This document shows positions 43,396 through 56,615 of a DNA stretch of 64,000 nt, one piece after another; position 1 is the first letter of the stretch; each line of letters starts with the position of its first letter. The notes beneath the pieces are model-generated. The model saw only the letters and a list, made by a program, of their open reading frames with translations. It was not told the DNA's origin and ran no database searches. This DNA is from Aphelenchoides besseyi. Lineage: Eukaryota; Nematoda; Chromadorea; Rhabditida; Aphelenchoididae. Position numbers and translations under genes: made by a program. The stretch covers positions 13,330,001-13,394,000 of the forward strand of contig JAMPIQ010000001.1 in NCBI GenBank assembly GCA_024699855.1. Reading direction: 5' to 3'.

Positions 43396-44950
43396 TTATC
43401 GGATTTGTTTTTGAAATAATTTGAAATAAATCTCCGCGTGTTCTTCCTGTCTATAAAACATCTTGGTGTCTTTCGGTTGTAAACGATGATACAAAAGAAG
43501 GGCCAGTGGAACAACCATTATGTACAGCGCTTTGCTCTTAAAAGAAAAGTTTCAATTAATTGGCGGTTAGCAATTTGACCAACCAAGCTATTGATCTCAG
43601 CAAATAGGTATCTTTCATGTTCGCTCAATCCGCTCAAATACGCACGATTGAAACTGAAGAACAACAAATAGAACGAGAACGCTAGTGAATGTATGAGTGT
43701 GAATGGGAATATGAACCTAAAGACCAATTAGTTGTTGTCTTTTCAATTAACAAACCAAATGGACAATTGAAGTTCGTGGACCATGAATCGATATTGCAAG
43801 TTGTATGACGAAATTCCATTACCGTAAAGTTCTCTAAAAATATACCAGGAAATCGACCAGAAATGTAAAACTGAAGATCAAATTTTTTGAAGATAATTGA
43901 TGTTCCCTTCGTGCATAACTGCAAAAACATTTGCAGCCCGAAATTAATCGTCAACATCGAAGATCTTCGTCCTACGTTTCTGTAATCTTTGAAAACAAAT
44001 TTGCAGGACGAGATGTACGAATATTCAAAGCAATGAGCTCAAAATTGTACTTCGAACTAATCGAATACTTTGGACATCTCAGCTTATGTCTTACTTTAGT
44101 AGCCGTTTGTTATAGATCAGAAGCAAAACATCGCCAACCAACGAAAACAAATCGATCACCAGCATCGAATATGTCACGATCGCAATTCGATTGCCTCCAA
44201 AAATCGATCCAGCTAAACAATAAGTTCGCGTCTTGGTCAAGTCTTCAGAATCAATAACGAATATCCAAAGTACGACAGCAATTGGGACAAGCAGCTGAAA
44301 AATTTGATTAAGAAAACCAACCAAATTTGTCTAATATCAAATGATATCTTCGAGATGTGACTTACTACCATTGTAAAGCCCATGAATCCGATAAAAAAAC
44401 AATTTGGACCAAAAATCGGTTTAACACTCGACCTTCGCACATCTCCGATCGTTGACTTCTGTCTCGTTCCGAAAGTTGCGAACAATCTCTCAACCAACAG
44501 AGACAAATGAAAACAGTTAAACCCGATGATGCAATAGTACATCGGCAAACGGTAGACAAAACAATTGATCACTTTCCAGACATAATAACAGGCCGATAAA
44601 TCCAACCAATTCAAAATCTAAAGAATCACGAGAATGTGAACTACACAGTCAAACTTACTGTTACATAAACGTAGAAAGAGAGCGAAGAAACGGCACCAAC
44701 AATGTAAATGCAAATCCCCAAAAAAGCTAAGAACTGAAAGACACGTCAATGAAGAATTTCAACCGCTTACTTTTAGATTTGCTCCAACCAAACTACGCAG
44801 TCGTTGAAATTCTTCAGCACGAATCAATCGGAAAATAAACACAAGTGACAAAATGGCCAGTGCGATTTGAATGTACTGAACGATATTGATGTATGTGTAA
44901 GTCCTGTAGAAATATGCTTGAGCACATTTGTCGTCATTAGCCCGATCCAT
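43396..44950 (-). CDS. Serpentine chemoreceptor, Srab-like, copy 1
   Basis: A seven-helix G-protein-coupled receptor of the sra/srab type, acting in sensory neuron membranes. The start MDRANDDKCAQAYFYRTYTY carries the N-terminal cysteine typical of the family. Helix 1 is IVQYIQIALAILSLVFIFRL. Helix 3 region: VFIDLSACYY-type cysteine followed by RLPMYYCIIGFNCFHLSLLV and ERLFATFGTR, the family motif (ER-x-x-AT). Later exons give VTYSMLVIDLFSLVGDVLLL, RFIFPFTLIHSLAFSFYLLF and, after a 44-nt intron, KALYIMVVPLALLLYHRL. The C-terminus EEHAEIYFKLFQKQIR ends at 43396. Joins around 43730-43960 are not fully resolved. It is convergent with the Gln/Ser-rich gene. Confidence 0.8.
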
Positions 44951-45960
44951 TTTGCCTAAACCACTTCTTTTGCACAAGCATGTGATAAAACCACCACGCA
45001 GAAGAAACGACCGAAACAAAATCGTGAGAAATCCAAACGTGGGCGTTCAACAACATCACGAGATGTTTGGCTTCAATTCCACGTTCATTGCAAAGATCTG
45101 GGTTACAATTGTTGACTTTGAGAGTTTGTTGAAAACACAAAATTGTAATCTACGTGTCGGAAACACTTCTAATTAGAAATGAAAAGTACAAAACCGAATG
45201 CAACGTCGCAAAACATTGTAGTAGCAGATTCAGTTTTATTTCTGTCAAACAAACAAAGAAGTTAACTGTCGGTATGTATTTCAGTATTCCCGTCTATTCC
45301 GATTACTTTCAAAGTGGAATACGATTCGATAATGATTTTCGTTTTTAACTGCTTCTCTAACTATCTTTCGTTTGAATGACAAACAAAAGTGCAATTGTCA
45401 ACTAAAACAGAGACAACAACCACATTGTTGTACATAGAATTCTTCGGATTTTCGTCTTTTAGAGAATCATAAGACGGAACGCCACAAAACAAACAAAAAC
45501 GTTCAGTTTGTCCGTGGGATACAAATTGGAATTCTTCGAATTCACACGACTTTATGCGTACGGTCGAAACACCAATTAACGTTTGAAGTTGACAAAAATT
45601 TTCTTGTTACCACTACGTAATGTCAGTACTCATAAATCAAATCATGAGTGGTCTTTTGCTCAAATTCAATAACCGTCTTCTAATCGAACTACTCACGTTC
45701 AAGGTCCAGTTTTTGGAATTGAAAAAACAAATCAAACAAAATGCAAAGTGTAATCAGAAACTGAATGATTGCAGTTTATAGTCTGTTCTTTGATTTCATT
45801 CTTTTCTCGGTCTATCAACGATAACAGAAAAACACGGTAGTTGGGAAATGAGAAGAGTAATTAAAAAGTTAGTGTTGAGATCTTGAACTAACTATCAGAT
45901 TGAAATGTGTAGTTGTTTGTGTGTTAATCAAAAGATCCGGAAGAGTGATGATATTGGAAG
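44951..45960. other. Intergenic, about 1 kb
   Basis: Upstream of receptor copy 1. Short frames only; no gene, RNA or repeat recognised. Confidence 0.45.
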
Positions 45961-47388
45961 TTAATTGGCATATGCAGTTGGCCGGCCGTACATTGGCGCT
46001 TGACGAAGTTCGGCACGAAACTCCAAATTCACGGATTCTGTACGCCAACAGACGGCAAAGCTTTCGGAAGCCCCAACCGCCGAGAGATCGTGAAACACGA
46101 TTTCTGGGTTGCCAACAAAAAACGAATGATCACGAAGAGTTCGTGCCCACGTGGTCTCGTAGTGCTAAAACCTCGACTTAACAGATCGCACATTCTGCTG
46201 ACTTACCGAGTCTTTAGTTACTGACAAATAAGCGTTGAACTCAATAGTCAAATGTTGAATTCCTGTTGGTCGATAAGAAGGGTCGGCAAATGAGTGCAAC
46301 CGATCAAACAGCCGTCCAATCTCTCGACTAATTTCACGGCATTTGCTTGAAAGCTGAAAACATTCGAAAGTTTGTTTCCAACATTAAGATAATAACTTCA
46401 ATGTCGGTGACCAATCGAACGTGCAAACGAGACAAATTTGGAGCATAACGTTGAAATTCAACGAATTTGTCAGTTAGTTGACGAAGATTGTCGATATCGC
46501 CGCGTAAAACCACCGTCTGCAGTGATAATTGTGTTTTACATGACTCACTTAAATTCTCGTTGGATTAGACAGAGGTAGTTATCTCTTACCTAACATAGTA
46601 GTCAGTACAGAATCGAGAGCGCAAGTCGAGGTATTTGATTTCGTGTTGGAACACGTCATCTAAGCAAACTAAATCAAAGATACTTGAGTGTTGGGTGTTC
46701 ATCGACTACCTCGTTTCTTTGTCGACTGTGGAACATAAACGTTTAATTCGAGCGGTTTTGTTAACTTCGCTCTTTTCAAAACTCTCAAATCACATTCCAT
46801 GTAATCCAATCGTGGAGCAATGTTCTCAATAAGTGGAATAAAGTTCTCAACTGTACAGCCCATGACCAATGCAGTGGCGCCTGTAGATTGGGAATAAACT
46901 TGATTGATGAAAACACAAACCAGAAGACAAATCAATTAGTCGTTGGGTTTGTGTCTGCTTTTCACTATTGGACAACCATCGATCTAATTGTTGTTTTATT
47001 GTGAAGAAGATTCGGTCAATTCGCGTTGCGTCGGGATCAATTTGATTGTAACGATAGCACAAACGAAATCTCTCAGGTTGAACGAGTTGAAGAACGACGA
47101 AAAAGGCTTCCTCAGACAACTTGATACTTGGACCTCGGCCTGAATCCAAAGTGATCTCGAAGTCGTTGGCACCACGAACACGCAACCAACAGCGATAAAG
47201 AAGTCGACGAGCAGATGAGAGGGATGATCGATTCATTAACTGAAATTAAATTAGAAGTGAAAACATACGTTGAAACTTACAATAAAACGTAGAAAGTGGA
47301 TTGGCAATGCGAAGTCGTGAATTTTGTGATTTGGTTGATGGAAGAAGCGTAGAAGAGAAGTTCGAGCTTCGGGATTAAGTCGTGACAT
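45961..47388 (-). CDS. Multi-exon nematode protein, possibly F-box/FTH (DUF38) type
   Basis: About seven exons can be followed. The start is MSRLNPEARTSLLRFFHQPN, then SSLSSARRLLYRCWLRVRGA. A middle part includes LSEEAFFVVLQLVQPERFRL and GCTVENFIPLIENIAPRLDY. Further repeat-like segments are DVFQHEIKYLDLRSRF and NLRQLTDKFVEFQRYAPNLS. The C-terminal exon ends FRAELRQAPMYGRPTAYAN with a stop at 45961-45963. Regular short Leu-rich units after a helical N-terminus resemble the layout of nematode F-box proteins (F-box then FTH/DUF38), which recruit substrates to SCF ubiquitin ligases. I cannot confirm an F-box by eye, so this is a weak assignment. Confidence 0.55.
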
Positions 47389-47781
47389 TTTTTGTTAATC
47401 TGAAAATGCAATTAGTTGGCATTTATTCCCTTCCAGCCGCAATCAAAAGTCGAAATAGTTCTCAAAAACTCGTTAATTGAAATGCACTTTTAAGTCGTGA
47501 ATGCAATAAACCAAAACAAACTGATGGCTCGCCGTCACTTTTGCATCACCTTTGAGGTTTTATTGTACCAACAAACGAAGTGCATAAACTCTGATCGAAA
47601 GGTGATGATCAAGAGTTTGCAAAAGGCTTATCGTTTCGACTATACGAATGATATTCGAACCCATAAACTTTTGCTTTGATTACAATTCACGTAATTGAAA
47701 AAGAAGTTCAATTTCGAAGGGTTCATTTTTTCAACGATCTTCGAGGGAAAGTAGTCAAAACGCGTCCGAAGATCGAGAGCA

Positions 47782-48188
47782 ATGGAGAATTCCCAAACCT
47801 TTTATTATGGGGCAAAGTATCTGATAGGTGATCAAACTAATAAACGTCTCGTATACGCGTGCAAAACGACGAGTGACACGATCGGACGTAAATGAGGAAT
47901 TAAATTACGTTGCTTTTACTCACAAATGTTTGCACATTTAACTACAACCTTGAACTTCCTTTTCGGAGTTCTGGACTGACGTTACCGAACTTATGTATAA
48001 GATTGCTAACACAAACAAAGTCATTAACCTGCTCAATTGCAGGAATCTGCCCAGGCGAAGATCACACCTTCAGCTTCCATTCCCAGAACCAATCTTATCA
48101 TTTGGTTAGCATCGAGCAGTTCGAAGAATTGAATCGAGGAAGTCGAACTTTTCATGCGGTTTTGTCTTCATCATTCGACTTCAAGTGA
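47782..48188 (+). CDS. Hidden small two-exon gene, 83 aa
   Basis: Exon 1 (47782-47887) starts MENSQTFYYGAKYLIGDQTN and ends with phase 1 at a gtaaat donor. A 155-nt intron ends ctcaattgcag. Exon 2 (48043-48188) continues GRICPGEDHTFSFHSQNQSY and ends LSSSFDFK. The total is exactly 84 codons including the stop. There is no signal peptide and only two cysteines. No family recognised; it lies 305 bases upstream of Nup133 on the same strand. Confidence 0.5.
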
Positions 48189-48492
48189 TTAAAACAATAG
48201 AAGTGGTTAATTAAATTCTTGACTCGTCAGTTTTACGATCGGAAACATTCTTCAGACATCAAAAAAACGTCTGAAACATCAAACATCATGACATACTTTT
48301 GAGAAACAAGGTCTATACGGTAATCTGACAAGAACAGTTGACCGGTCAGCGAGCTTGCAATCCAACCAGCGGATTTCTTCTTTCGTAGCGTTCTGCAAAC
48401 TCGGGGCTGCAGATCGACGATTTTGGCGCGCGTCTCACTCAGCGTCCAGTTTTCGATGTTTGAAGTCAAATTTACGAAGTTTTGAATACGAA

Positions 48493-51400
48493 ATGACTGA
48501 TCTCGTACTTCGCAGCGATCCGTACGATGCGGAATATCCGAGTTTGGTGCGTGAGATGCTCACTAACAGTAAGAGACCTTTGAGATCAATGAATTCAAAC
48601 CTCTTTCCAGCAATCAATCCATCACTTCTATTCGCCCAAATAACCAAAGATGGTTATTGTGCGATCATGTACAACAAAAACATTTACGTTTGGAGCTATG
48701 CGACTGAGGTAATTTGAAGCGGAAGTTTGCAGAGATTTTGGACGTTTAGGACTCTTCGATGCCTCATGCTTTTTCGATGCAAATGCCATCGACTGGCCTC
48801 CAATACACGAGTTCTCAGCTGTGCGTTTACAAGAAATGTAAGTGGTCAATTAGACTTTTGATTACCGCTTTCAGCGAACGTCAAGATGCCGAGTGTTTTG
48901 TGCGTGAGTCCGGAGGGAATTTTGCGTCATTGGCCAGAAGTGGGAAAACCGTTCAAAGATCACAATCTGGATCTGAACAACGAAGTCGCTCACTCACTTG
49001 TTGTATTCGAAGAGAAAAGTAAGTTGTTTCGAGTTATTCAAACCTCATTGATTGTTCTTCAGACCACGTTCACCGTTTTCTCTTGTGCACGACTACCTGC
49101 ACGTTTTTCATTGTTGAAGTCTATCACGATGGTAAACAGAAAGAGCATCTTGTGACGCGTGGATTGGATTTGAATACGAACGTTGGAGTTAGTCGTCGAA
49201 TGTCGATTTTGTTGTTCGGTAATGCGAATATCAATCACGAACAGTAGGGCTTCAATTTCAAAAACCAGTTATTGACGTTGTTTAGTGTTGTGAAGATGTT
49301 GGTGATTACCGATTTGATTGAAGAAGTGCCCGAAGCGGAGCTATGCGTTTTGTTTTACAAATCCATTCGAATTTATTCGGTCAGCGAATCGCGGTTGATT
49401 CACGAATGCAATCTTGGTGATTTCGTCAACAATGCGCTTGTTCCATTGGTACGTCGAGGATTGTTGTTTGAACGTAAATTTCGCTTTTCAGATTTCTTCT
49501 TCACTCCCGAAAGATCTTAAATACCATTTGTTGAATGCGACTGTCTACGACAATGGTTTGCTTTTGATTGTTGCCGTCAATGTTCCACCGTCCGAAATGC
49601 TCGACTTTTATTTGTGTAGGTTATAAGTTGATGTTCATTTCTCGAATCGACTGTTTAGTTTACATCACAAGCGAATCTTTCGGTCAACGACGTACCGTTC
49701 AAAATTGCGTTAAGATACCCGTTCCACAACATTTGCAAATCTTATCACCGTTCCACGAATCCTCACTGCCACGTGTTCTGTTAAACATTCCGAAATCTGA
49801 TGAGTGCGCAGTCATCTTTCCGAACTTTGTTATCTTGATCACGAATCCAACTGATCGCGAACCAACGACGATTTTGGAAGAATTTAACGATTCTCTTTTA
49901 GGAGCAGGTTTGATAAGACGGTTGAACTAGATCATAATCACGTTATCTTTGTAGCTTCTCTTAACGATCTTTGCCATTTAGTTTTGGCTGAGACGGGAAT
50001 TTGCGCTCTTCGTCGATTGCCGCGTTTGTTCGATTTGAGTTTTTGGAAGAAGCATCGAAATGCATTGCAGCGACCGACCAACGAATTTTTGGGTCGTGAC
50101 TTTAAAAAGCTGCAATCTTCATTCTTCAAGTTCTGTGCCAAGGATTTGGTCAAAGCCAAAGCCATGGCTAATGATATTCACACGCTGCCGGCGGATCAAC
50201 TCTCCACGTTGATCGTGTCGTTTGCTCAGCGCTACATCAATGGAGTTGCACCGGGAGATCCGAGATGGAGTGGCGAATCGACGAATAACATCAGTGAGTT
50301 GATTCAAATTGTTTTTTCATTTTCCCGTTTTAGCTCCTGCCGATCGCGAGTTGATGATCTTGACTGATTTCCGTGATAAACTCGCTTTCTATCGAATGTT
50401 CTTTTTGTTTTTGTCGTACATGGGTTTGGTTCAAAAAGTGAAGATCGAACAGAGAACATTTCTAATCCATCAGTTTAGATCGAAATTCCTTTGGCTGAAC
50501 ATGGAGAACGAACGGCGCGAACTTTGTTGGTCGAATTTGGCGAGAAACTGCTCTCAATGATGGACTGTTTTCAATGGCTAATTTCCGGCACAACGTCACC
50601 GGTTGTCGAGAACGCGATTACACAGTTGGCAAGACGTTTTGCGTCACTTTACGATCATCCAACAAATCGGAATCTGACAAACTACGATCATTTCTTTAAA
50701 GAAGTGTGTTTGATTTACGTTTACTTTTCTATTTTTAACTTTAGGTCACGGCATTCGAAGAGTTGATTCCTGAATTGGTTCGATGCGAAACCGAGGAATT
50801 GGATCAGTGTGCTCACGACACTCCATCTCAAGCCCGAGTGATTGCGGAGGTTGGAGCGATCTTAACGAAAGTAGCCGATGCTGTGTCGCGAGCACGTGAT
50901 GCCGAATGGTCAGCGGCGCCAACTGAGGGCTCGTCAACTTGGATCAATCAGCCGCGATCAATGAAATATTTTATTCAACACGTGAGTTATCGTTGTTCAA
51001 CATTGGTTAATGAATTCCTTCAGTTGCAAGTTTCCTTTAATCTTCTTGGACAACGCGAAGGTTTGATTGGAGTCGTGAACGATCAAGTCTGCGACAGCAT
51101 TCTGCTCTACACCGTCAGTTTGGCGCGTTTGGTTTTGGGCGAACAAGATCACTGTCAAAGAAACAACTCACAGATTATCGCCAAATTCTACGAAATCGAA
51201 CAAACCGAATTGGCGTTGGAATTGGCTCTCGAGTTTCAAGTGAATTGACATCACAAGTCCTCTAATCCATAGATCTTCAGGACTTCACTCTTCTCATTCG
51301 ACACTCACACACCGCGTTGACTGGTGATGAGCGTCACGACTTTGTTGAGAACTTGAAACGTCGCTTCAAAGACCAAAACTTTGAAATGCATTTGTACGAA

Positions 51401-51752
51401 TACTACCGTCGAAATAGTGAGTTAGTTAGAAATCGATCAATTAACATCGTGTGTTTCAGAAATGGTCGACTATTTGTTGGAAGAACGAGGCGAAAACTTG
51501 GACAACTTTTTAGCACATCACGAAGACATCGGTTGGATTCGAAGTATTGAATCGCACAAATATCGAAAGGCACGACAAACTTTGGCGAATTTAGTTCTTG
51601 AAGCCAAAGATCCAGAGAAGAAAATCACCATAGCTGCATTGGCAAAGATGTGTGCGTTGTGTGAGACCGATTACGATCCGAAGGTCGTGAGTGAATTCAG
51701 CGAAACAATTGCGGAGTGTTTGAAACAATTACCGCAACCCATGTCATCCTAA
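48493..51752 (+). CDS. npp-15: Nuclear pore protein Nup133
   Basis: Nup133 is a scaffold subunit of the Y-complex (Nup107-160) at the nuclear pore. The N-terminal beta-propeller is recognised from MPSVLCVSPEGILRHWPEVG and the following DLNNEVAHSLVVFEEK, which match the family block where a CxSPEGxxRxWP motif opens a blade. The helical C-terminal half includes RDFKKLQSSFFKFCAKDLV-type segments, DFRDKLAFYRMFFLFLSYMG, FIQHVSYRCSTLVNEFLQLQ, and a C-terminus of MCALCETDYDPKVVSEFSET. Roughly 15 exons, most introns 40-50 nt. The start is the ATG of MTDLVLRSDPYDAEYPSLVR. The join near 49219-49285 is off by one base with canonical sites, possibly a sequence error. AATAAA follows at about 51780. Confidence 0.85.
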
Positions 51753-51810
51753 TTTTTTACTGTTGATTAAACTTTCTCCAATAAACGCTGTTACGAACTT
51801 TATTCCACAG

Positions 51811-53122
51811 TTACGTTTTCATCTTTCTTACGTTCAATGGTGGCAAAATCAACACATTTTTCTGACGTTGAGGTCCATGGAAAAGATTGTTCAGGTATGT
51901 GAAGTGCGATTCGGTTTCATTCTTCGGAATGTTCAATTGAACGTGACTATCAAAGTGTCGGAAGAGAAAAACGGCACTTAAACAAATTACAATTGCGTAA
52001 AAGGAAATGATCTGAAAGTTGAATTCTGAGACGATTCCAACTAGAACTTACAATCTGATCTTCAACAATCACTTGCACGTGAACAATTGGGTCCAAAAAC
52101 TTGGCACGTGATCGATTGAACATTGAAAACGCGGTGTAGAAAGTGTAGAAAACGGTGTGAACAACTAAAACGCAAAGAATTGAAATTTGAAGCAGATTAT
52201 AGGTAACTTGAAAGCGGCAAGAGTAGTTTGATGCTTAGTAATGACTCTCTCAGTGTAAATGCCTTATTTAAACTGTAATTGTCGTTGACTCTAGACCCAA
52301 AATAACTGCTAATTAAGTAGTCTATTTACCGTCGCATCTGCTTTCGACTTCGCAAAAACACAAGAAAATCGCCGGCCATTGCAAACAAATCGATGATTGT
52401 CACGATCTGGAGGGTTCGATCAAAACTCGGTGCCGATAAAGAGGTTGTTGAAACACAATATGCTTTCGGAGCTTTGGGATTCTCGGCATGATAAATGAAG
52501 TACAAAATGGACAACGTTAAAACGATCTTAACTATTCACTACAAAACAGTTTTGATGAACTCAACTCACGATACTGAAAATCAAAATTGGTGCCCGCAGA
52601 ATCGAACTGTCGCAGCGTTCTCCGTGTCTTCCAAAACTTGTGGCAATCCAACGCTCAATAAACATTGCTAGATGAGTCACACTAAAACCGAAAATGCAAA
52701 AGTAAATGGGCACTTTGAAAATAAGACACTCGGAGGTCATCCAACGGTACTCGCATTCATCTTCGTGATCAAACGACTTTTTCTAAATAACATCCAAGAA
52801 TAATTTCCAAGCTTTTATTACCAGACTTGATCCCCCGAGCAGGAGCACAAATATCGAATGGCAGACGATAAGAGTGCCAAAACCACCGAAGAGAATCTGA
52901 AGTCGATAGTCGACAGTTTCATTTCAGTCGACAATCTCATACCTTTGTGTTGTCGTTTACAAGCGTAAATGTTTTCCTCAGCTGTTGAGATAAAACAAAA
53001 AAAACTAAGAGTCCGACGGGAACAATCGTTAAAAAGCAATTGCAAAAGACGTAGAATTTCACATAGAAGTCCGTAGCGATGATTCGTGCCATCGAACAAT
53101 TCGTTGGATCAGGGAGCACCAT
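51811..53122 (-). CDS. Serpentine chemoreceptor, Srab-like, copy 2
   Basis: The start MVLPDPTNCSMARIIATDFY shares the LPDP-x2-C opening with copy 3. Helix 1: CNCFLTIVPVGLLVFFVLSQ. The core block is CLIFKVPIYFCIFGFSVTHL then AMFIERWIATSFGRHGER (ER-x-x-AT motif). Later helices are FDRTLQIVTIIDLFAMAGDF and ILCVLVVHTVFYTFYTAFSM, and the last is IISFYAIVICLSAVFLF. The segment CRFQVTYNLLQISI corresponds to the FQ-x2-EN block of the family with the EN altered. The junction before that segment (near 52215-52326) does not keep frame with canonical sites, so this copy may be damaged. The 3' end is convergent with Nup133 and only 58 bases from its stop. Confidence 0.75.
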
Positions 53123-53988
53123 CGCAACAAAATGTATCTTCACCACAAGGATTATGGAGTCGAAAAAAGAATGTTAGGTTTAATTGATTTCACGTGTAAT
53201 GTATATTGGGCCCAATAATTAAGCGACTAACTCAGATTCATAGACGACAATTACCATTGACCTTAAAAGACCAATGTTTTGACTGAGAGCAACAGATACG
53301 TTGTTAATTGTAGATTCGAATTCGAGAGAATGATCGAGCATTTGAAAGGTCACAATATAAAATTCATTGGCCAAAGACTGGTAAAGCGAATAGAAATAAA
53401 CTTGAGTTTGTAGATGCGTTAACGTCAGAAAAGAGTGTAAGTGGACAGTCAACTTTAGGAACAAACATCAGCTTATCGTAATGTGCTGCCAACTCAAAGT
53501 TTAGTAAAAACCACGAGACGTGAACGTTGTTCAGCAGTAGACTCCGACGCTTTGGTTACTCAATTGATTACACAAACAGAAACAGGTGTTGACAAGGGGT
53601 TGAAGATACTTACGGATTCAAAACGATTGAAATAAGGTCAAGGTCTGAATTTGAAATGTCAATGCGGAAGTAAAAACGGTAAGTGACTTATGGTTACTAG
53701 TTCAAGTGCCTGTAACGCCGAAAATGAACACCGAGTTTATACTTAGAAGTGCACTATAAATCTCCACGGATGAGCTTTGTAGTCCAGAAACTACAAGTTG
53801 ACGAATCTAAGTGTTTAACAGTAATCGAAGAAGCATTTTTTCAGGTTTTGTATCGATAGTAGTCGTGAGTAATTATGTGGTGAGATTACCAAAACTCTTG
53901 ATTCAGCTGTTATGTGACCAAGTTTCCGAACTCATTTCTGTCGTTTAAATTCAATGTTTCGAACAATACAAAAAAGATTTTTATTTGC
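53123..53988 (-). pseudogene. Possible receptor remnant between copies 2 and 3
   Basis: The minus frame at 53219-53464 contains THLQTQVYFYSLYQSLANEF and VALSQNIGLLRSMVIVVYES, which look like the sixth and seventh helices of an Srab receptor. No matching N-terminal exons are seen in the region up to 53988. Confidence 0.3.
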
Positions 53989-55426
53989 TTATGAATCCGT
54001 TGGTTTAATTGACAATGCTCGTTCGGACTTCAAACACCAAAAACGTGAAGACCGTGGAATCAAGTTCGTATTGGTCTCGGTTGATTCTTTCGCAGTTTGA
54101 GTTGGCGGTCCACTTGTCGTGTTCCCGATTTGCAGTTGAAGTTGCTGAAAGTAATAGTCGGCTTCGTTTTCTCGATGCGTGTGATGCGGTTCAAGCCAAT
54201 TCGGCTCTCCGGCCATAATACGATTCCACAAAATGATCATCGACGTCAACATGATCAGAACGTAGAAACAAACCGCCTGAAATCAACTAGTAAGAAAGAA
54301 GGTTTGTAACCTTACCGTCTGCAGGAGCTCAATAATCACAACGTGGGAAAGAGGGTCCAATACGACGACTTTTGAGCGCAGAAATATCGACGCAATCAAA
54401 TACGTCAAAAAGAAACACGAATGAATGACCGAGAGTGGAAAGATGAAGTTCAAAGACACCTGATTCTCACGAATTTGATATGATTTTCCCAGCGAATACT
54501 CTAATCGGACTCTGCAATTAAGACTAAAGTGAAAGATAATCAGACAACGAAACGCGTTGAGACAATCGAAAATAAAACTCGAAAGACGACTAACGGTTAT
54601 TAACTTCAACTTACGATCTTCTCAGTTTTTTGTTTGCTTTTCGAATTGCGAAATCTCCGATGGTTGCACAAATGTCCAAAATCGCCGCAAATACCATAAG
54701 ATTTTGTAACAACCGGCTCGAGTGTCTGGTTGTCGACAGACAATAAGCACGTGGATGCGATAGATTCTCAGTATGATAAACGTAATAGACTAGTGAAGAC
54801 GCAGTAAGAATCTACAAGATATCTAGCTTTTGTTTTTACGTAGCGAACTTACAACGAAGACCAACAAAACGACTCCAACGCCGAAACCTCGTGATGCGTA
54901 GAAACGATAACCGAAAGTAGCTACCGATCGTTCGACAAAAACTGAGAAATGAATCGCAGAAAAAGAAAAAACACAAAAGTAGATCGGACTTTTCAACGCC
55001 AAACAGTCAATTGAATGTTTCCACTGGAAATTACAATCGTGGAAATCCGGTCGTATTGCGGAAACCAAACTGATTCCGCGAAGTATGGTGATTAGAAGCG
55101 AGTGGACGATAAAAATAAAACCACCGTAAACAAACAACACCTGAAATGGTTCGATGATGACAACAACTAAACAGCTGACCTTTAGGTTTCTGTGGATTAG
55201 CGCAAAAAACTTGTCCAATGCATGAGACACAAATGCCAGATGGATAATCAAAACGATTGCAATTACGGAAAGAACCAGATGAACGAACAACACTGAATTC
55301 AATACCTGTAAAGACTTTTAATCGTTCTTTTCTGATTACTCTTGTTGATAGGTTCCCAACAAGTCAACTCACCCAGTTGCGCCCCAAATGTTCGGCTTCT
55401 TGGCAGCTGTTGGGATCTGGTAACAT
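53989..55426 (-). CDS. Serpentine chemoreceptor, Srab-like, copy 3 (complete)
   Basis: All exons join in frame. Start MLPDPNSCQEAEHLGRNW at 55426. Helix 1: LFVHLVLSVIAIVLIIHLAF. The second exon gives VLFVYGGFIFIVHSLLITIL and ends in SPIYFCVFSFSAIHFSVFVE followed by RSVATFGYRF (ER-x-x-AT). The third covers ILTASSLVYYVYHTENLS and LLQNLMVFAAILDICATIGD. The fourth has SLGKSYQIRENQVSLNFIFP, carrying the FQ/YQ-x-REN block that marks the family, then LSVIHSCFFLTYLIASIFL. The last exon encodes VLIMLTSMIILWNRIM and a long Thr/Ser-rich tail. This is the best preserved of the three receptors and is likely functional. Confidence 0.85.
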
Positions 55427-56615
55427 TAAGAAAAGTCAATCAAATGTTCAAATGACCGAAGATGAGGAGTTGGATTCTAAGATACACAGCCTATTAGAGT
55501 ATATAACGAAAAGCACGTGCAAATGCAATTGTCATTAATGGCACCCTTGAATTAATGAGAAAGCGAATGTCACAAGACTGAGAATAGAACGAACTTTCTC
55601 AATAATTATCTTCCGTTTTCAACTAAGAACTAGTATTGGATTCACAATGTTTAGAATTACGGTAAACAAGCGAGAAGAAGCATTTCAAGTCCCATAACCC
55701 AAAACCACTGCCAACTTTCGAGGTCTTTTGCTAGAGACGAATTTTTAATGTGCATCGTCTTCTCGAAATTCACAGATGCAGAGATTAAACGACGACCAAA
55801 CGGTAAACTTTAATGTCCAAAGAATCGCAAAACTAAGAATTACAACACTTCGTTTTGAAAAGATAAAGAGTTGTAATTCCACTGACGTTCATTGCTTCTC
55901 ATTGATGTGAACAAGAATAATAAGCCAGCCCACTTTCTTGGAATCTTTTACAACGCAATTTCACACACAAGTTCTCTCTTATTGACCCGCAAGCCTTTGG
56001 ACGTGAAAATTGAAACCGTTGAAACGAACGGAAGAAAGGCAAAGCGGAATCGAAACGCGACCACCAACCCCATGCATTTTTCGGCGGGCACTTTCCTTTG
56101 ACGTGTTTCGAATATCAGATCTCAACAAAGGTCCCGTTTCTTGCTAAAAAGGTGTTCTAAAACAGTACTGCGATATACTCTCTAGGAACTTGTAGGAGCG
56201 GAAGTAATCGAAGGCGCCCACAGCCCTGACCGTAAAGAGCAATTGAAAAGTGCAGATAATGTCACAGATGTCGGATTTTCAGTTGAAAATTCCTCGCGTT
56301 TTGTCTTCAAATTGGCGTCATTTAGTAGATTAGTTTCTTCTTTCTGTTGTTCCGTTGGTCTATTCCTCGAAGCACAAATTCAATTTGCGGTTGATTGCAA
56401 GAGCAGTAAGGAAACGAACGAAATGACAATTAGAATGTAGACCTTCTTGTTTCATTAAACAAACAATAATCGTAGAAATGTTTAAGATCGTTCTTTTTAC
56501 TCTCGACATTCATTGACCAGTCATTTATTCGTTAACGAGAGTTAAAGCATAACAAATTGGTTATTTGGTCACGATTGTTTGATTAAGTTGGATTGTTGAT
56601 ACGGTGACTTGAAGC
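55427..56615. other. Intergenic region, possible unresolved exons
   Basis: Basic frames at 55892-56101 and exon-like blocks near 56186-56450 have plausible short introns (for example gtaaag...tttcag), but no coherent protein can be assembled. I leave this without a gene call. Confidence 0.4.

Noticed and set aside
48233..48469. A 78-codon minus-strand frame just upstream of Nup133
   Set aside because: It has no ATG in a usable position and no splice partner. It could still be an exon, but I cannot support it.
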